64,000 nucleotides of DNA from Sphingobium jiangsuense (GTDB taxonomy: Bacteria > Pseudomonadota > Alphaproteobacteria > Sphingomonadales > Sphingomonadaceae): positions 124,001 through 188,000 of the forward strand of contig NZ_JACIDT010000003.1 in the NCBI RefSeq assembly GCF_014196495.1, written 5' to 3'. Positions within the stretch are counted from its first letter, which is position 1. Each line of letters opens with the position of its first letter. Positions 25,819 to 36,207 of the stretch are shown here, in pieces. Below the pieces are notes generated by a model. It searched no databases. It worked only from the letters and a program-made list of their open reading frames with translations, and was not told the origin of the DNA. A program made the translations under genes and the position numbers.

Positions 25819-26253
25819 ATGGATCAGAATGGCATGGACCTTGGGCGAGTCGATCTGCCGGGCGGCAATCGGCAGGACGCCTACAGCATTTCGGAGCTGG
25901 CGGCCGAATTCGGCGTGACGCCTCGGGCGCTGCGCTTTTACGAGGATGAAGGGCTGCTCTCGCCCCGGCGCAAGGGCGCGGCGCGCCTCTACAGCCTGCG
26001 CGACCGGGCGCGGCTGGCGTGGATCTTGCGGGCCAAGCGCGTCGGGTTCAGCCTGACGGACATTCGCGAGATGATCGACCTCTACGACCTGGACGACGGG
26101 CGGGTCACCCAGCGGGAGGTGACGCTGCGCAAATGCCGCGAGCGGGTCGCGCTGCTGGAGCGGCAGCGCGCCGATATCGACGGCGCGATCGAGGAACTGG
26201 TGGGCTTTATCGGGCTGGTCGAGGCGACGATGAAGCTGGAACGGCCCGGCTGA
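25819..26253 (+). CDS. MerR-family transcriptional regulator
   Basis: 144 residues. N-terminal winged helix-turn-helix of the MerR family: YSISELAAEFGVTPRALRFY, EDEGLLSPRRKGAARLYSLRD, then KRVGFSLTDIREMIDLYD. A C-terminal dimerisation coiled coil follows (about 95-140). There is only one Cys, in the coil, so it is not a metal sensor of the MerR/CueR type. It resembles the LiuR-like regulators that control branched-chain or acyl-CoA catabolism in proteobacteria. No such operon is adjacent, so the target is unknown. Convergent with the SleB-like gene with 11 bases between stops. Confidence 0.87.
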   Translation: MDQNGMDLGRVDLPGGNRQDAYSISELAAEFGVTPRALRFYEDEGLLSPRRKGAARLYSLRDRARLAWILRAKRVGFSLTDIREMIDLYDLDDGRVTQREVTLRKCRERVALLERQRADIDGAIEELVGFIGLVEATMKLERPG

Positions 26254-26264
26254 CCCATTCTGCC

Positions 26265-27548
26265 TCAGCGGACGGAGGCGTCATCGAGGCTGCGGCTCAG
26301 TTGCCCGACGGGAATACGCTCGCGCATGCAGTTGCGGGGGTTGGCCTGCGGCATCAGGTCGCAATTCCACAACAGCCGTTGCAGCCCGCTTTCCGCATCG
26401 TGGATATAGCTGAACAGCATCGACGCCAGCGTCGTCCGGGGCACCGGGAAGGCGCGGGGCGGCGAGGCCCCGGCGCGCCAGCCCATCACCCGGCAGCGGG
26501 CGCGACCGGCGCAGAAGGTGCGCGCGGCCGCCGGATAGTCGCTATCGGCCATCCGGTCGGGCAGTTCGACGATGAACGCGTCCTGCGCGGGCGAGGCGGC
26601 GATCAGGCGCACCGGGGCGGTGGCAGATGCTGTATCCTGCGCGGCGAAGAGCGGGCGGATAGTGGCGAGGGTGCGGGCATCCTCGGCCAGCATGCGGGGC
26701 GGCGGGGGATCGGAGGATGATGGCGCGACGCCGCCGCCGCCCGCATGGGCGGGGGACAGCGCGGCGATCAGGGCGATGCCCGGCTCCCGCGTTTCCACGC
26801 GGCGCAGGAACGCGCCGGGCGTGCCCCACCAGCCGGGCCAGCGGAAGAAGAGATGGCTGTGCACCTCGGTGATCTTTTCCAGGCTCGCGCTCCAATAGGG
26901 GACCACCCAGTCGGTGTGATAATGGGTGGCGTGGCCGACGCGCGGCTCCACCTCGCCCGACAGCATGCGCGCGGCCAGCCGCCGGGCATCGGCCCATGCG
27001 GCGGGCGAGGGCGTGCGCGCCAGCGCGCCGTCGCAGGTAAAGGTGAACTGGCAGCCGGTGATCCGCTCCGCCCCCTGAAAGACGACCGCGCAGACGCTTT
27101 TGGGAAAGGCCGGGTGGCGCAGCCGGTTGAGCACCACCTGCGCGACCGCGCGCTGGCCTGCCGGGTCGTTGCCCGCCTCATAATATTGCGCAGCGGCGAG
27201 GCAGTCGATCGCGCGCTCCCGGTCCAAAGGCGCGCCCTGAAAGAAGAACGGGCGGGCCGCCGGATTGGGGGCGGTCGAAAAGGGAATTTTCGCGTTGATC
27301 GCACGCGCGGTGTCTGGCGGTACATCGCGGACGATCGCAGGCTCTACCGGCGGCGGCAGCGGCGCGGATGGGACGCCTGCGACTGGCGCGCTCGCCTCTA
27401 CCGGCTGACCGGGCGCAAGGCCCTGCGCGAACCAGCTTCCCAGCAGCGGGAGGAGGAGCAGGCACAAGGCCGCCAGCACCTCCATCGGCCGGACGGCGGG
27501 CCGGGTCGGGCCGCCTGTCCCGGTTCCGTCCTGACCGCCGCCGCTCAC
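26265..27548 (-). CDS. Cell wall hydrolase, SleB family
   Basis: 427 residues from a GTG start. A single N-terminal membrane anchor (VLAALCLLLLPLLGSWF) is followed by a Pro-rich linker and the SleB/CwlJ (Hydrolase_2) domain at about 110-240: DCLAAAQYYEAGNDPAGQRAVAQVVLNR in two blocks, CAVVFQGAERITGCQFTF, and VGHATHYHTDWVVPYW. The Glu of YYEAG matches the catalytic Glu of this lytic transglycosylase-like domain. The C-terminal 150 residues are variable. Probably a periplasm-facing peptidoglycan hydrolase; spore functions do not apply here. Confidence 0.9.
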   Translation of the reverse strand: MSGGGQDGTGTGGPTRPAVRPMEVLAALCLLLLPLLGSWFAQGLAPGQPVEASAPVAGVPSAPLPPPVEPAIVRDVPPDTARAINAKIPFSTAPNPAARPFFFQGAPLDRERAIDCLAAAQYYEAGNDPAGQRAVAQVVLNRLRHPAFPKSVCAVVFQGAERITGCQFTFTCDGALARTPSPAAWADARRLAARMLSGEVEPRVGHATHYHTDWVVPYWSASLEKITEVHSHLFFRWPGWWGTPGAFLRRVETREPGIALIAALSPAHAGGGGVAPSSSDPPPPRMLAEDARTLATIRPLFAAQDTASATAPVRLIAASPAQDAFIVELPDRMADSDYPAAARTFCAGRARCRVMGWRAGASPPRAFPVPRTTLASMLFSYIHDAESGLQRLLWNCDLMPQANPRNCMRERIPVGQLSRSLDDASVR

Positions 27549-27563
27549 GCTGTTTTCCTTTGC

Positions 27564-28489
<926 letters not shown>

Positions 28490-28493
<4 letters not shown>

Positions 28494-29818
28494 CGCTCTT
28501 TCTCCTGTCCGGTCGCGGGGCCATCGTCCACCACGGCATCGAAGCGTCTGGCCCTGCCGATTTCGGGGAAAAGTTTCGCCCAGATCGCGACGGTCACTAT
28601 AGCACCCAGCCCGCCCGCAACAACCGCGCTGACGGGGCCGATCAACGCGGCGAGGAAGCCGGATTCGGCTTCGCCCAGCTCGTTGGAGGCGGAAATGGCG
28701 ATGAGCGAGAAGCTGGCGACGCGGCCGCGCATCTCGTCGGGCGTGTAGATCTGGATCAGCGTCTGGCGCACGAAGACTGAGAACATGTCGGCCACGCCGC
28801 AGGTGAACAGCGCGCCCATCGCCACCCAGCGGGCGATGCCGGACGGCATGAAGGCGGTAAGGCCGAACACCACCGTCGCCGCGCCGAAAAAGGCGACGCC
28901 GATCAGCATCTTGTTGCCGACATTATGCTCGGGCGGGCGCAGGCCGAAGATCAGCGCGGTGAAGGCCGCGCCGATGCCGGGCGCGGCGGCCAGTTCGCCC
29001 AGCCCCTGCGCGCCGACATGGAAGATGTCGCGCGCATAGACGGGCAGCAGCGCGGTCGACCCGGCGAGCAGCACCGCCATCAGGTCCAGCGTGATCGCGC
29101 CCAGCACCAGCCGGTTGCCGCGCACATAGGCGATGCCTTCCAGTATCTGGCGCAACGGGCGGCGGTCGACCGACGCCGCTTCGGACGGCGGCTGCGGCGG
29201 GATCAGGGTCATGGCGGCGGTGCCGATCGCGAACAGCGTCGCGGCCAGCAGATAGGGGCCGGCGGCGAACGCGGCGAAGATATAGCCGCCCAGCGCCGGG
29301 CCGATGATCATGCCGAACTGCCAGATCATCGAACTGAAGGCGAGCGCGCGCGGCATCGCCTCCATCGGCACGAGGCGCGGCACCATCGACCCGAAGGCCG
29401 GGCCGCTGAAGCAGCGCGCGACGCCGAGCAGCGCGGCGACCCCGAACAGCAGCGGCAGCGAGATATTCTCCTCCCATGTCGCCCAGGCGAGGATGGCCGC
29501 GCTCAGCAATTGCAGCAGCACCGCGAGGATGACGATGCGCCGCCGGTCATAATGGTCGGCGATCCAGCCGGTGGCGGGCGAGAGCAGGAAGACCGGGACG
29601 AACTGGGCAAGGCCGATGAAGCCGAGCTGCGCGGCGGCGGCGTGGGTGCCCATGGTCAGCCGCGCGGTCGAATAGGTCTGCCAGCCGATGACGATCATCA
29701 TCGAAAACTGGCCCAGCGTCGTGAACAGCCGCGCCAATATATAATATCGGAAATCGCGATAGCGGAGCGGATGGGCGGACGCCGCCGGGGCAGGGGACGA
29801 TGCGGAAACGCTGGTCAT
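28490..29818 (-). CDS. MFS transporter (DHA3/EntS-like)
   Basis: 442 residues with about 12 predicted membrane helices, an inner-membrane major facilitator. The pattern is the EntS/DHA3 type: [19 protein letters not shown] at the N-terminus, [23 protein letters not shown] as the MFS signature loop 2-3, and [15 protein letters not shown]. The substrate is unknown. ATG 29818 was preferred over GTG 29833 because AAAGGGG sits a suitable distance upstream of it. The 3' end overlaps cysK (ATGA). Confidence 0.9.
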
Positions 29819-29897
29819 GCGGCCCCTTTGCACCCGCGATCGGGCGGCATCAACCGACTTGTTGCGGGCAGTGCCTGAAAAAGGCTCGTTTTCCGCG

Positions 29898-32192
29898 TCA
29901 TGCGGGCGTCACGAAACTGTCTATCACCCGCTTGCGCCCCGATTGCTCGAAATCGATCTCCAGCTTGTTGCCGTCGATGGTGGCGATGGTGCCGTAGCCG
30001 AATTTCTGGTGGAAGACGCGCTGGCCGAGGCCGATGTCGTCGCGCGGCCTGGCCGCCATCGATATCGCCGGGCTGTAGGCCTCCTTCGGCGAGGCGACGG
30101 CCATGCTGCCGATGCCGCTGGTCCGCTGGGCGCGCTGCCATCCGGGGCCGCGCCCGGAGCCGCGCTCGACATTGCGGAACGGGTCGGGCTGGTCGGCCCA
30201 GTTGGCGCGCCACAGGCTCGCGCCGCCACCGACATTGCTCTCCTCCTCGATATGCTCCTCCGGCAGCTCGCCGATGAAGCGGGACGGGATGGAGCTGGTC
30301 CATTGCCCGTAGATGCGGCGGTTGGCGGCGTGAAGGATGGTGCAATGATGCCGCGCGCGGGTGATCGCGACATAGGCGAGGCGGCGTTCCTCCTCCAGCG
30401 CGGAAAGCCCGCCTTCGTCGAGCGCGCGCTGCGAGGGGAACACGCCTTCCTCCCAGCCGGGCAGGAACACCCGGTTGAACTCCAGCCCCTTGGCGGCGTG
30501 GATGGTCATGATCGTGACCTTGCGGTCGTCCTCCGCCGCGTCATTGTCCATGACGAGGCTGACATGCTCCAGAAACGCGCCGAGGGTTTCATAATCCTCC
30601 ATCGCGCGCGCCAGTTCGTTGAGGTTCTCCAGCCGCCCGCTCGCCTCGGCGGTGCGCTCGGCCTGCAACATCGCGGTATAGCCGCTTTCGTCGAGCAGGA
30701 TGCGGGCCAGTTCGGCATGGGGCAGCTGGCTCGCCATGTCGCGCCAGCGGGCGATGTTGGCGATGAAATTGGCGAGCGCGCGCCGGGCCTGCGGCGTCAG
30801 CTCGTCGGTGTCGAGGATATGCGCGGCAGCGGCGAGCAGCGGCACCCCCTCGGCGCGGGCGAGGCGGTGGATCTTCTCGACCGCCTTGTCGCCCAGACCG
30901 CGCTTGGGCACGTTGACGATGCGCTCGAACGCCAGATCGTCCGCCGGTTGCGCGACCAGCCGCAGATAGGCGAGCGCGTCGCGAATCTCCGCCCGCTCGT
31001 AGAAGCGGAAGCCGCCGACGATGCGATAGGGCAGGCCGATCTGGATGAAGCGGTCCTCGAATTCGCGAGTCTGGAACTGCGCGCGCACGAGGATGGCGAA
31101 ATCGTCGAACGCCTCGCCCGCGCGGTGCAGCCCCTCTATCGTGTCGCTGACGGTGCGGGCTTCCTCCGGCCCGTCCCACACGCCGACGACGCGGACTTTC
31201 TCGCCCGCGTCCATCTCGGTCCACAAGGTCTTGCCGAGCCGTTGCGAATTGCCCTCGATCACGCCCGACGCCGCGCCGAGGATATGCGGGGTGGAGCGGT
31301 AATTCTGTTCGAGGCGGACGATCTTCGCGCCGGGGAAATCCCGCTCGAACCGCAGGATATTGGCGACCTCCGCGCCGCGCCACGAATAGATGGACTGATC
31401 GTCGTCGCCCACGCAGCAGATATTCTTGCGCGTCTGCGCCAGCAGCCGCAGCCAGAGATACTGGCTGGAGTTGGTGTCCTGATATTCGTCCACCATGATG
31501 TAGCGGAAGCGGCGCTGGTACAGCTCCAGCACTTCCCGGTCCTTGCGGAGCAGCGTCAGCGGGTGGAGCAGCAGGTCGCCGAAATCGCAGGCGTTCAATG
31601 CGAGCAGCCGTGCCTGATAGGCGGCGTACATCTTCTGCCCGGCGCCATTGGCATAGGGTTCCGCCTCGCCCGCGTCGATCTCCGCCGGGGTCAGGCCCCG
31701 GTTCTTCCACTGGTCGATCAGGCCCGCCAGCTGCCGCGCGGGCCAGCGCTTCTCGTCTATCCCCTCGGCCTGGATCAGCTGTTTCAGCAGCCGCAACTGG
31801 TCGTCGGTGTCGAGGATGGTGAAATTGCTCTGCAACCCCACCAGCTCGGCATGGCGGCGCAGCATCTTCGCGCCGATGGAATGGAAGGTGCCGAGCCACG
31901 GCATCCCCTCCACCGCCTCGCCAATCAGGCGGCCGACGCGCTCCTTCATCTCGCGCGCGGCCTTGTTGGTGAAGGTGACGGCGAGAATCTCCGACGGCCA
32001 AGCGCGCCGCGTCGCGATGAGATGGGCGAGGCGCGCGGTCAGCGCCGCCGTCTTGCCGGTGCCTGCCCCGGCAAGCACCAGCAGCGGGCCTTCGGTCGTC
32101 AGCACCGCCTTGCGCTGCGGCTCGTTCAGCCCGGCGAGATAGGGCGGTTCGGGATCGGGGGCGGGCGCAACGGGAAGAGTCATGCCGAACAT
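29898..32192 (-). CDS. uvrD: ATP-dependent DNA helicase, UvrD/PcrA family
   Basis: Superfamily 1A 3'-5' helicase acting in nucleotide excision and mismatch repair. 764 residues. LNEPQRKAVLTTEGPLLVLAGAGTGKT (Q motif and Walker A, in two blocks, residues 20-45), TFTNKAAREMKER, VDEYQDTNSSQ (Walker B), GDDDQSIYSWRGA, LEQNYRS, TIHAAKGLEFNRVFL and YVAITRAR are the ordered SF1 motifs. The C-terminal about 60 residues form a Tudor-like RNA-polymerase-binding domain (GQRVFHQKFGYGTI...EIDFEQSGRKRV), the PcrA/UvrD feature. Starts at 32192 or nine bases later; neither has a clear Shine-Dalgarno. Confidence 0.95.
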   Translation of the reverse strand: MFGMTLPVAPAPDPEPPYLAGLNEPQRKAVLTTEGPLLVLAGAGTGKTAALTARLAHLIATRRAWPSEILAVTFTNKAAREMKERVGRLIGEAVEGMPWLGTFHSIGAKMLRRHAELVGLQSNFTILDTDDQLRLLKQLIQAEGIDEKRWPARQLAGLIDQWKNRGLTPAEIDAGEAEPYANGAGQKMYAAYQARLLALNACDFGDLLLHPLTLLRKDREVLELYQRRFRYIMVDEYQDTNSSQYLWLRLLAQTRKNICCVGDDDQSIYSWRGAEVANILRFERDFPGAKIVRLEQNYRSTPHILGAASGVIEGNSQRLGKTLWTEMDAGEKVRVVGVWDGPEEARTVSDTIEGLHRAGEAFDDFAILVRAQFQTREFEDRFIQIGLPYRIVGGFRFYERAEIRDALAYLRLVAQPADDLAFERIVNVPKRGLGDKAVEKIHRLARAEGVPLLAAAAHILDTDELTPQARRALANFIANIARWRDMASQLPHAELARILLDESGYTAMLQAERTAEASGRLENLNELARAMEDYETLGAFLEHVSLVMDNDAAEDDRKVTIMTIHAAKGLEFNRVFLPGWEEGVFPSQRALDEGGLSALEEERRLAYVAITRARHHCTILHAANRRIYGQWTSSIPSRFIGELPEEHIEEESNVGGGASLWRANWADQPDPFRNVERGSGRGPGWQRAQRTSGIGSMAVASPKEAYSPAISMAARPRDDIGLGQRVFHQKFGYGTIATIDGNKLEIDFEQSGRKRVIDSFVTPA

Positions 32193-32318
32193 TTAGGGAA
32201 CAGGAAGAGGCGGGGCAAGGGCGGATTCGGCGCGGGGGGAACCTATCGGGCTATGATGCGCTGAACCCCCTGTTCCCAAATCACTTCAAAAGCGGGGAAA
32301 GAAAAGAGGAGAGAAGCA

Positions 32319-32699
32319 GTGAAGATCAAGATGCTGATGGGCGCCTTTGCGCTTTGCCTCGGCTCCGCCGCCGTCGCCCAGCCGCCGCAACAGACCCCGA
32401 ACCCGATGCAGCAACCGCCCGATCCGGCGCAGCAGCCGCCCGACCCCAATGCGAATGTTCCGACCGGCACCGTGACCATGCCGCCCAACGCCCAGCCCGC
32501 CGACCCCGCCGTGCCGCGCGATCCGGCGGCCACGCCCGGTTCCCCGGCCAATCCGGTGACGGTCGGCGGCAATGTGACGCCGCCCCCGCCGCCGCAGGCC
32601 GATTATCCCGTTTGCAAGGGCGATGTGCAGGACCGCTGCGTCAACCCCGGCGAAGGTCCGAAGGCCGCTAAGAAAGCGACTCGCAAGCGCGCGCGTTGA
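32319..32699 (+). CDS. Small proline-rich exported protein
   Basis: 126 residues from GTG, with AGAGGAGAG as ribosome-binding site. Signal peptide to about residue 20 (LCLGSAAVAQ), then about 65 residues dominated by Pro, Gln, Asp and Asn in loose repeats such as QQPPDPAQQPPDPN. A short conserved-looking end follows, YPVCKGDVQDRCVNPGEG, and a strongly basic tail. The paired cysteines suggest a disulphide. Small sphingomonad proteins with a similar YPxC...D.C end are familiar, but no function is known. Convergent with rsmD, 6 bases apart. Confidence 0.75.
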   Translation: MKIKMLMGAFALCLGSAAVAQPPQQTPNPMQQPPDPAQQPPDPNANVPTGTVTMPPNAQPADPAVPRDPAATPGSPANPVTVGGNVTPPPPPQADYPVCKGDVQDRCVNPGEGPKAAKKATRKRAR

Positions 32700-32705
32700 C
32701 GCGCC

Positions 32706-33254
32706 TCAGGCAGGGGCAGCAGGGCGCAGGATGTGCAGCCGGGCCTTGCCGATGTCGCGCACCGCTTCCACCTCGAAGCCCTTGACCGCCACGTCCTCGC
32801 GCCGGTCGGTTTCGATGCTGATCCAGCTGGCGGGGCCGATCCAGCCCTGCCGGTTCAGCTTGTCCAGCGCCACCGCGCCCGCGCCAGTGCCATAGGGCGG
32901 GTCCATCAGGATGAGGTCGAGCGGGCGCGGCGCGCTGCCCAGCGTCAGCACCGAGGTCGCGCGGATATCCGGGCGGTCGAGGCCGAGCTTCGCCGCATTG
33001 GCGCGCAGGGCGTCGAGCGCGGCGCGATCCTGCTCGACGAACAGGCAGTTCGCCGCGCCGCGCGACAGCGCCTCCAGCCCCAGCGCGCCGGACCCGGCGA
33101 ACAGGTCCGCCACGGCCAGCCCCTCCAGATCGCCGATGCGGCTCGTCAGCATCGAGAACAGCGTCTCGCGCGTGCGGTCCGCCGTGGGGCGGGTGGTATC
33201 GCCCTTCGGCGCGACCAGCGGGCGGCCGCGCCATTTCCCGGCGATGATCCGCAT
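32706..33254 (-). CDS. rsmD: 16S rRNA (guanine(966)-N2)-methyltransferase
   Basis: Methylates G966 of 16S rRNA in the 30S subunit with SAM. 182 residues, standard. MRIIAGKWRGRPL at the start, TRPTADRTRETLFSML, VADLFAGSGALGLEALSRGA (SAM-binding motif I), VEQD and the catalytic LILMDPPYGTG (NPPY-type motif IV). The ATG at 33254 was chosen because MRIIAG is the family start; the frame is open further upstream through the 3' end of rluB. Its start shares a base with the rluB stop (TGATG). Confidence 0.95.
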   Translation of the reverse strand: MRIIAGKWRGRPLVAPKGDTTRPTADRTRETLFSMLTSRIGDLEGLAVADLFAGSGALGLEALSRGAANCLFVEQDRAALDALRANAAKLGLDRPDIRATSVLTLGSAPRPLDLILMDPPYGTGAGAVALDKLNRQGWIGPASWISIETDRREDVAVKGFEVEAVRDIGKARLHILRPAAPA

Positions 33255-34375
33255 CAGCCGCGTTCCTTCAACTGATGCAGGAAGCGGTCGAGGTCGCCGC
33301 GCTTGATCTCCACCAGATCGCCCGGCGCCGAATCGGCGAGATCGAACGGACCGTAGCGGACGCGGATCAGCCGGTTGACCGTCAGCCCCAGATGTTCGAG
33401 CACGCGGCGGACCTCGCGATTCTTCCCCTCGGTCAGCGTCATCTCGATCCACTGGTTGCGCCCGGTGCGCCGTTCCAGATTGGCGTCGATCCGGCCATAG
33501 CGGATGCCGTCCACCTCTATGCCCTCGATCAGCTCCTCCAGCTGCGCCTGGCTGATGTCGCCGAAGGCGCGGGCGCGATAGGTGCGCTCCACCCCGCTGG
33601 AGGGCAGCTCCAGCCTGCGTTTCAGCCCGCCGTCATTGGTGAGGAGCAACAGGCCCTCGGTGGTCATGTCGAGCCGCCCGACCGGCATCAGGCGCGGCAG
33701 GCCCGCGGGCAGGCGGTCGTAGATGGTCGGGCGACCCGCCGGGTCGCGCTCGGTCGTCAGGCAGCCGGACGGCTTGTGGAACAGGAACAGGCGCGCGGCC
33801 TCCGCGTCCGCCACCGGCTGGCCGTCGACGCTGACGCCGCGCAGGCTGGTGAGCAGCGTCGCGGGCGTTTCGACCGGCACGCCGTCGAGGGCGATGCGCC
33901 CCTCCGCGATCATCCGCTCGATCTCCCGTCGCGAGGCGACGCCCGCACGCGCCAGCAGCTTGGCGATGCGCTGCGGCTCGCTGGCCGCCTTGATGCGATG
34001 GACCGGCGCGGGATCGGGCGAGCGCGGGGCGCGGACAGGGCGGGGCGTGGCTGGACCGGGCTGGCCGCCGGGCCGGGTCCGGGCCTGCGCGCGCGCGGGC
34101 GCTTCAGGTCGGGCAGTGCGATTTTTGCTGCGGGCGGGCGCGGCAGCCGGAGCCTTGCCGTCCCGGCGCGACGCGGCGGCCTTGGTCCCAGCGGCGGCGG
34201 GGCGACCGCTGCCGCTCTTGCGCGCGGGCTTGTTCTCAGGGGCGACGCCCCAGCTTTCCGCCACGCGCCGCGCCTGCTCGGACGGCGAGGGGCGGGAGGT
34301 GGCGCGACCCTGCTCCGCCTTTTTGGGGCGCGGCGTGCGGCCGGGGGAAGAAGGGGGCTTGCGGGGCGGTCTCAT
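33254..34375 (-). CDS. rluB: Ribosomal large-subunit pseudouridine synthase B, with long basic N-terminal extension
   Basis: RsuA-family pseudouridine synthase; by family it modifies U2605 of 23S rRNA (RluB), although other sites are possible. 373 residues. An S4 domain is at about 133-180 (QRIAKLLARAGVASRREIER), followed by the catalytic domain with LMPVGRLDMTTEGLLLLTNDG (catalytic Asp about 240), RTYRAR and EGKNREVRR. The first about 125 residues are low-complexity, rich in Arg, Lys, Pro, Ala and Ser, and probably disordered and RNA-contacting; bacterial RluB proteins often have basic tails, usually at the other end. Coupled to rsmD. Confidence 0.93.
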   Translation of the reverse strand: MRPPRKPPSSPGRTPRPKKAEQGRATSRPSPSEQARRVAESWGVAPENKPARKSGSGRPAAAGTKAAASRRDGKAPAAAPARSKNRTARPEAPARAQARTRPGGQPGPATPRPVRAPRSPDPAPVHRIKAASEPQRIAKLLARAGVASRREIERMIAEGRIALDGVPVETPATLLTSLRGVSVDGQPVADAEAARLFLFHKPSGCLTTERDPAGRPTIYDRLPAGLPRLMPVGRLDMTTEGLLLLTNDGGLKRRLELPSSGVERTYRARAFGDISQAQLEELIEGIEVDGIRYGRIDANLERRTGRNQWIEMTLTEGKNREVRRVLEHLGLTVNRLIRVRYGPFDLADSAPGDLVEIKRGDLDRFLHQLKERG

Positions 34376-34487
34376 GCCCGTCCCATGCCCGACTCCGCGC
34401 CTGATCGCAACCGGGGCTGGCGGGCGTCCCGATTTTCGCTACAAGCGCAAGGATGTCGCAGGACGGTTTCAGTTCAGGGGAACGGGT

Positions 34488-36197
34488 TTGACGGAAGGAA
34501 GCAGCGCAGCGCGGCGGGGCATCGGCGGCGGTCTGGCGCGCTTCGGACGGTCGATACGCCAGCCCAAGACCGCCTATATGGTGCTGTTCGGCTTTTCCTC
34601 CGGCCTGCCCTATGCGTTGCTGCTCGGCACGCTCTATGCGTGGCTTTCCGACGCGCAGGTGGACCTTGAAACCATGGGCGTTTTCTCGCTCATCGGCCTC
34701 ACCTATGCGTTCAAATTCCTCTGGTCGCCGCTGATCGACCGCATTTCCCTGCCGGTGCTGAAGCGGCTCGGCCGCCGCAAGCAATGGATCGTGCTGGCGC
34801 AGCTGCTGCTGGGCGGGATCATGCTGATCCTCTCGACGCTCGACCCGCGCGGGGCGATCGGCCTGTTCTCGCTGCTCGCCGGGATCGGCGCCTTCGCGTC
34901 GGCGACTCAGGACGTGGTGATCGACGCGTGGCGCGTCGACGTCGCCGACGAGACGGCGACGGTCGAGATATTGTCGACCGTCTATCAGCTGGGCTATCGC
35001 GCCGCCGTGCTGGTCGGCGGCGCGCTGGCGCTGTTCCTGGCCGACGGCTTCGGCTGGCCGCCGGTCTATGCGCTGATGGGCGCGATCCTCGTCGGGCTGG
35101 GCGTCGTCAGCCTGTTCGCGCCGGAAAATCCGCGCGCCGAGGCGATGACCGAAAGCGTCGAGCAATTGCGCGAGCCGGGTGAGCTGCGCCCGAAGATCCG
35201 CGCGATCGCGCTGGGCGTTGTCGGCCTGTTGTGGCTGTGGGCGCTGGGCGACGTGGTGCGCTTCATGATCCTGTCGCTGGGGTCGGACCCGGCGGCGCGG
35301 CCCGACTCGGTCGAGTTCGTCAGCGTGCAGGGGCCGATCATCGTCATCGCCACGGTCGTCATCCCGTCGATCATCGCGGCGGTGCTGGCGTGGATGCAGC
35401 GCAACGGCCGGGGCACGCTGGACACCGCCGTGGCGCGCAGCCATTGGGCCGACGCCGCGCTCGACCATGGCTATCGCGCGCTCATCCTGCCGCTGACCGA
35501 CATCATGGGCCGGCTGGGCTGGGCGGCGATCCTCGTGCTGACGCTGGTGCTGTCCTACCGCATCACCGACACCATCTGGGGCACCTTCGCCTATCCCTTC
35601 TATCTGGGCGAGCTGGCCTATACGAAGAGCGAGGTCGCGGTCGCGTCGAAATTCTTCGGCGTCGGCGCGCTGATGCTCGGCGTGACGCTGGGCGGCGTGC
35701 TGTTCGCGACGATCGGGCGGATGGCGACGATGACCATCGGCGCGCTGACCGCCGCGCTCACCAACCTGCTCTATGCGGACCTGTCGCTGGGCGGCGCGGG
35801 GATGAGCGCGGTGTCGCGCTATACCGGCTTCAGCTGGCTGGTCGAGCATCTGGGCGGGGACGAGCGGCTCGCCCGGCTGATGGTCGCGATCGGGGGCGAG
35901 AATATCGCGGGCGGCATCGCCGGGGCGGCGCTGGTCGCCTATCTCTCGTCGATCACGTCCAAGGGCTATAGCGCGGTGCAATATGCGCTGCTGTCGTCGC
36001 TGACCTTCCTCGTCGGCACGCTGGGGCGCGGCGCGCTCGGCCAGATGATCGAGACGGACGGCTATTATCCGGTGTTCCTGTTCACCACCGCGCTGGGCGG
36101 CATCGCGGTGGTGCTGTGCCTGCTCGAATGGGCGCGCACCGTGCGGGCCGGGCGGGCGGCAGCGCCGTCCCCGGCGGTCGGGGCGGCAGCGGAGTGA
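34488..36197 (+). CDS. ampG: AmpG-like muropeptide MFS permease
   Basis: Inner-membrane transporter of the AmpG family, which imports anhydro-muropeptides for peptidoglycan recycling. 569 residues with 12-14 predicted helices. LFGFSSGLPYALLLGTLYAWL, FKFLWSPLIDRI, LGRRKQWIVLAQL and ASATQDVVIDAWRVD are AmpG signatures. The start is probably TTG 34488: AGGGG is 7 bases upstream, and the next ATG falls inside the first helix. The frame is open upstream through rluB antisense DNA, but that part has no family similarity. Convergent with the DUF6628-like gene, 10 bases apart. Confidence 0.9.
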   Translation: MTEGSSAARRGIGGGLARFGRSIRQPKTAYMVLFGFSSGLPYALLLGTLYAWLSDAQVDLETMGVFSLIGLTYAFKFLWSPLIDRISLPVLKRLGRRKQWIVLAQLLLGGIMLILSTLDPRGAIGLFSLLAGIGAFASATQDVVIDAWRVDVADETATVEILSTVYQLGYRAAVLVGGALALFLADGFGWPPVYALMGAILVGLGVVSLFAPENPRAEAMTESVEQLREPGELRPKIRAIALGVVGLLWLWALGDVVRFMILSLGSDPAARPDSVEFVSVQGPIIVIATVVIPSIIAAVLAWMQRNGRGTLDTAVARSHWADAALDHGYRALILPLTDIMGRLGWAAILVLTLVLSYRITDTIWGTFAYPFYLGELAYTKSEVAVASKFFGVGALMLGVTLGGVLFATIGRMATMTIGALTAALTNLLYADLSLGGAGMSAVSRYTGFSWLVEHLGGDERLARLMVAIGGENIAGGIAGAALVAYLSSITSKGYSAVQYALLSSLTFLVGTLGRGALGQMIETDGYYPVFLFTTALGGIAVVLCLLEWARTVRAGRAAAPSPAVGAAAE

Positions 36198-36207
36198 GCC
36201 TCGCCGT

